NCBI GenBank assembly: GCA_037693485.1
Contig: CM075350.1
Coordinates: 117,677,001-117,741,000 of the forward strand
Source: Kitagawia praeruptora
Lineage: Eukaryota; Streptophyta; Magnoliopsida; Apiales; Apiaceae
Length of the DNA stretch: 64,000 bases
Direction: 5' to 3'
Shown in pieces: positions 60,601-64,000 of the stretch. The notes under the pieces were generated by a model that was not told the origin of the DNA, made no database searches, and saw nothing but the letters and a program-made list of their open reading frames with translations. Position numbers and translations under genes: made by a program. Position 1 is the first letter of the stretch, and each line of letters starts with the position of its first letter.

Positions 60601-62859
60601 ATCAATGGTTTCAAATGAATTCTCGTTGTATGAATGAAAGAATAAAATATTCAAGTGATATAAAGTCTGATACGAAGATGGGTAAGAGTTCAAGTCGAGT
60701 GGGCGACCTCACTAGGTCTCAATCAAGTTATTCGTCAAAACTTTCATCATCATACTTTACCACATGCAAAATGCATTGCGGAATGAATTAAATTGGGAGT
60801 TGGACCAGTGGAACAATAACTAGTCCTTTTCAAGAAACACTAGAAACTAGCGAGACAAAATTTGCTAATTCACCCGTTTGAGAAATCACCACCAGCTAGG
60901 ACAATTAGCTAGGTGTTCTTCACAACATTACAATTTTGAGTAGTTAGAACAATCAACTAGTCATTCATATTGACATAACGACTAGCCAGTTTCAATTGGA
61001 TAGAACGGAATTTCAACATCGTAGCCATTGAAGAAACTTTAGGCTACTCGGACAACGAATGGAAATAAGAAGTTATTAAGTTTGAAAAAAAAGAAAACTA
61101 TAAAATCTGAAGAGAATGTTCTAGGTATCGGAACAATCGATAACCTCTCATCAAATATTACTTATCAGTGAAACGGTCCACCCAAGGGTGCCGCCGTACA
61201 CATGCTTTATCAGATCCGACAATAGAATTAAATTCGGAATACCAATATCAGAATGATATCCTTACTATGATTTCAACGTAAGACGCACAATCTCATTTTG
61301 AATAGGAAAAAGGACTCATGAGGAATATCTGGATGTTAGATCATCCCTGTTCTCAACAAGTGGATAAATATTTATGGGCTCGACTGAAGAATGCAAGTAT
61401 GAAAGAAGTAGTCAAATATCAATATTCGTTTAGGAATATTCATTGATTAATTAAGGAAACGATTGTTGAACATTCCTTGGATAATTGAAAGGAAGTGTAA
61501 ATAGTCCTGAGCAGAACGAAATAATTATAAACTTCAAATAGAATACTCGGGGATCAAATAAGATACTTTGGATGAGTCCCGGTTTAGAGAAAGTATATCA
61601 CTGGTGGTTATTCCACAAGTTTGAAGTAGAAAGCTGGAAGGATTACCTGATATAAACTAATCGAGGTAACATGGTTAGTGAACAGTTTAAAATGAAGTAG
61701 TGCTCCAGCCGGTAGTTACCAAAATAAGTTAATAACCATTCGTGCATCTCACTATCACCACTATAAGGGTAACTCCATCTCTTCGTCTTCGTAATTCAAG
61801 ACACCAACTAGTACGTCTCTCAATCATCATCTTAAAGTCATTTATCGAGTTAGGGTTTCACAATATATCTGTCATTCCCGTGCTTTATCTTGAAGGCCAA
61901 GCTTTACATCATTCCGGGGACACCTGCTAAGTCCATAGGGTCCTACTTCATGCCTTCCGACATGAATCACAAGTGGCCAGTTCCCCCTGGGAACAGATCA
62001 AAGAGATCTCTCAGGGATCTCAATGCAGTCCATAGGTTCAGTGGCGGTGTGTGTGCACATGAACATACGTTACCAGCAATATATAGGTTTACAAGTATAT
62101 ATGCGTAGTCTCTGCTAAAATTTCTATCAAATAATTCCAGTATGGACTCACTGGTCTCTTCCTTTGGTAGACTCTGAGATCACTGTATCGCTCGTTGCAA
62201 CCATATTCAACTTCACTAGAGTCGCTTTGTTAATTCTGCTTGTTTGTTCTCTAAGTTGAACTACTATGCTCTAGCGTCCGAATCATGCGTGGAATTATCT
62301 AGCACGCTCGTCTTATGATAACATTCTCGTATAACACATGTAAAATTCGCCATCAAGGGTAATGGAATCCACAACGACATAGTGACCATCCTTCAAGGAA
62401 ACCCGTTACTTATCGAAAATCGGATCTTATAACCAAAGTAAAAGACTTTCATTAATCCAAGTACTAAGTACTCCTAATTATGTAGGGAAGTCCAAACTTC
62501 TTGATTCTTAAAATGCCGCCTCCTAAACTGTGGAGGAATATGGGCCACAAAATTTATGTCAGCCTAGTCATCTGATCATATTTGCAATATCGCCTCTACC
62601 TCAGCTGCTCTCGAGATTTCGCTCTGCTTCCTATGTCATTACCTATGATAGGTCATGTACGACTCTCAAATCTCTATTCATCATTCTGCAGGTCTCTAGG
62701 GATTCTATCGACCCTAGTATAATACCTTCAGTAACACTCCAGTCCATTCTACTCACCGGTACATCTTCCGGTAGTCCAATCATAAGTTTACTACGATCTC
62801 TTATGTCATTCCCCTACTTAGACTTAGCTCTCAACACTCTCGTTTCTGAGTACTGTAAC

Positions 62860-62876
62860 TTATCTCTCTGATACCA
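62860..62876 (-). promoter_or_regulatory. Primer-binding site, initiator-Met tRNA type
   Basis: The minus strand reads TGGTATCAGAGAGATAA, 4 bp inside the LTR. It keeps the canonical TGGTATCAGAG. Confidence 0.82.
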
Positions 62877-62880
62877 TTTC

Positions 62881-64000
62881 TGTGACGCCCCCAAATCCGA
62901 GGTCAGAGATTCAGGTCGTCACATCACCATTCAACCAAATCATACCTGTATTAACTTTACAACTCAACAATACATCCATCCAGACCTCAATCTTACGCAC
63001 ATACAAGTTAGAGCCTCAGAAACGATAATCAAAAGTAACACTAAATATTACAATTCATCTGTACCATCCAGAGTCTTACGCAATTCCACTTATACAACTA
63101 CACTTGAAGACAATCTTACTATTACAGTTGAAAACCTATCAGACTACTCTGTAGTATTTATCAGGGACTAAATCATCTCCGGGTAATTCTTCTACTCCTC
63201 TTCTGCTGGTGCGGAGTTAATCGGCCAAATTCTTCCCTTTCTGAAAAGTTTTTATAAAGCAAGAATGAGCTACATAATGCTCAGCAAGTTCACCATTTTG
63301 GAAAATAATAAAGTGGTTTATTTTGAAAACGTTCCCAACTGTATGGGTGTATATCTCAGATTACAAAACATAACTCGACAATATATATGCCCGAGTTTGT
63401 ATAAAACATTTATACTCCCTAAGGAGCTTTAAGAATAACATATGAATCCTTTACAAGGTTCTCATTTCAATATATCTCAAGTTTGAATATATATATATAT
63501 AAGCATATCATTTTCGGCAAAACACTCTACGGCTATCATACTGTACAGGGAATACGTTATTGCAAAACCTCTTTCCTTCCATTAGCTTAGGAGGTTTCTC
63601 ATTCAAAAACATTTCATTCTTTGAAATAATTGCAAGAGTGCACTAACACGTGCCAATCTTTATAGAAAATCTTGCAGTTCTAGATACTGCACAATATCAA
63701 TATTTTCTCATCAAAAACCACACTATCGGCAACTTGGCACTTAGGCCCAAGAAGCAGTGTTTGAGTATTTTTCCAAAGTGGAGGATGGGACTGGAAGAAA
63801 ACATGAAAACCTGACAAGGATTGACGATGATCAGTCGCCACATCCAAGTCCAATAATCCGCGGGTCTTCTCTACCGGTAGAAGGATAGAAACTACATCCG
63901 TAACTATCCTCGGGTGAAAACTACATCCGTAATCACCCTCGATGAAAACTACATCCGTAATCATCCTTCGGCAACACCTGGGCCGGAATAATAATTGATG
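62881..64000 (-). repeat. 5' LTR of the nested gypsy element, cut by window edge
   Basis: 1120 bp are visible, matching 53571-54690 with two substitutions and no indel. Confidence 0.9.

Larger units (their letters stand above)
57261..62880 (-). pseudogene. Decayed gag-pol interior of the nested gypsy element
   Basis: 5.6 kb with the integrase C-terminus as the only clear coding piece. The next 130 bp on the minus strand show EYEVGDFVMLKVSP and KKGKLS in shifted frames, the usual pol segment before the GPY/F motif. Beyond about 57760 I find no protease, RT or gag motif. Short blocks near 62140-62200 and 62690-62800 align with 11830-11890 and 12190-12300 of the other long-LTR element, so both descend from a common interior. 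Small ORFs such as those at 59586, 61742 or 62530 are not credible. Confidence 0.7.
53571..64000 (-). mobile_element. Young long-LTR Ty3/gypsy element (chromovirus, Tekay-like) nested in the copia env-like ORF
   Basis: The left LTR is complete (53571-57260), the right LTR begins at 62881 and runs off the window. PPT at 57261 and PBS at 62860, both on the minus strand, fix orientation. The visible parts of the two LTRs differ at 2 of 1120 positions (53855/63165 and 54672/63982), so the insertion is recent. The bases before it, AAATC, should recur after its right end. The interior keeps an integrase C-terminus but is otherwise heavily decayed. Confidence 0.88.

Noticed and set aside
61890..62108. 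ORF with WPVPPGNRSKRSLRDLN
   Set aside because: It resembles no gypsy motif and is antisense to the element; chance.

Overview
The window looks like heterochromatic or intergenic DNA from a large-genome flowering plant, probably a eudicot; the species cannot be named from the sequence. It is AT-rich and has no convincing intact host gene. Almost all of it is nested or adjacent retrotransposons, with a few decayed fragments of plant genes (starch synthase, thaumatin-like protein), two LINE tails, a tRNA-derived SINE, MITE-like elements and a Helitron terminus.

Layout. 1-2494: 5' part of a minus-strand Ty3/gypsy element (LTR, tRNA-Asp-type PBS, gag, start of protease) that runs off the left edge. 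2680-18779: a minus-strand long-LTR Ty3/gypsy complex with two full LTRs of 4.7 kb, a third LTR cut to 85 bp, a decayed interior and outer target-site duplications (TATAC). 20028-27468: a minus-strand Athila-like element with gag-protease but no reverse transcriptase or integrase, flanked by GTAAC. 27549-29148: a LINE tail with an Au-SINE-like 3' end, then a short minisatellite split by an L1-type LINE tail. 29149-35888: a plus-strand Athila-derived non-autonomous element (flanked by CTTGC) with an unusual 306-codon ORF. 35946-42260: remnants, including unassigned coding debris, an intron-bearing starch synthase pseudogene, a solo LTR (CATGA duplication), a SINE, a MITE, a thaumatin-like fragment, a 1.2 kb inverted-repeat element and Helitron-type ends. 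43579-53570: a plus-strand Ty1/copia SIRE/Maximus-like element (5' LTR, gag, pol, env-like ORF). 53571-64000: a young minus-strand Ty3/gypsy chromovirus-type element inserted into that env-like ORF and running off the right edge.

How the parts relate. The two long-LTR gypsy elements belong to related families. They share the PPT and initiator-Met PBS type, and their interiors are homologous but badly decayed, yet each has nearly identical LTR copies. Their interiors therefore decayed before the latest transposition, which implies mobilisation in trans. The two Athila-like elements share a 3' non-coding module with an 8-bp-stem hairpin and repeated PPT-like tracts. The copia element carries two arrays of a 12-mer (ATTCGA-N4-TC), one in its LTR and one, mostly in reverse complement, between pol and the env-like ORF. 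All calls come from reading the sequence; no database search was possible.
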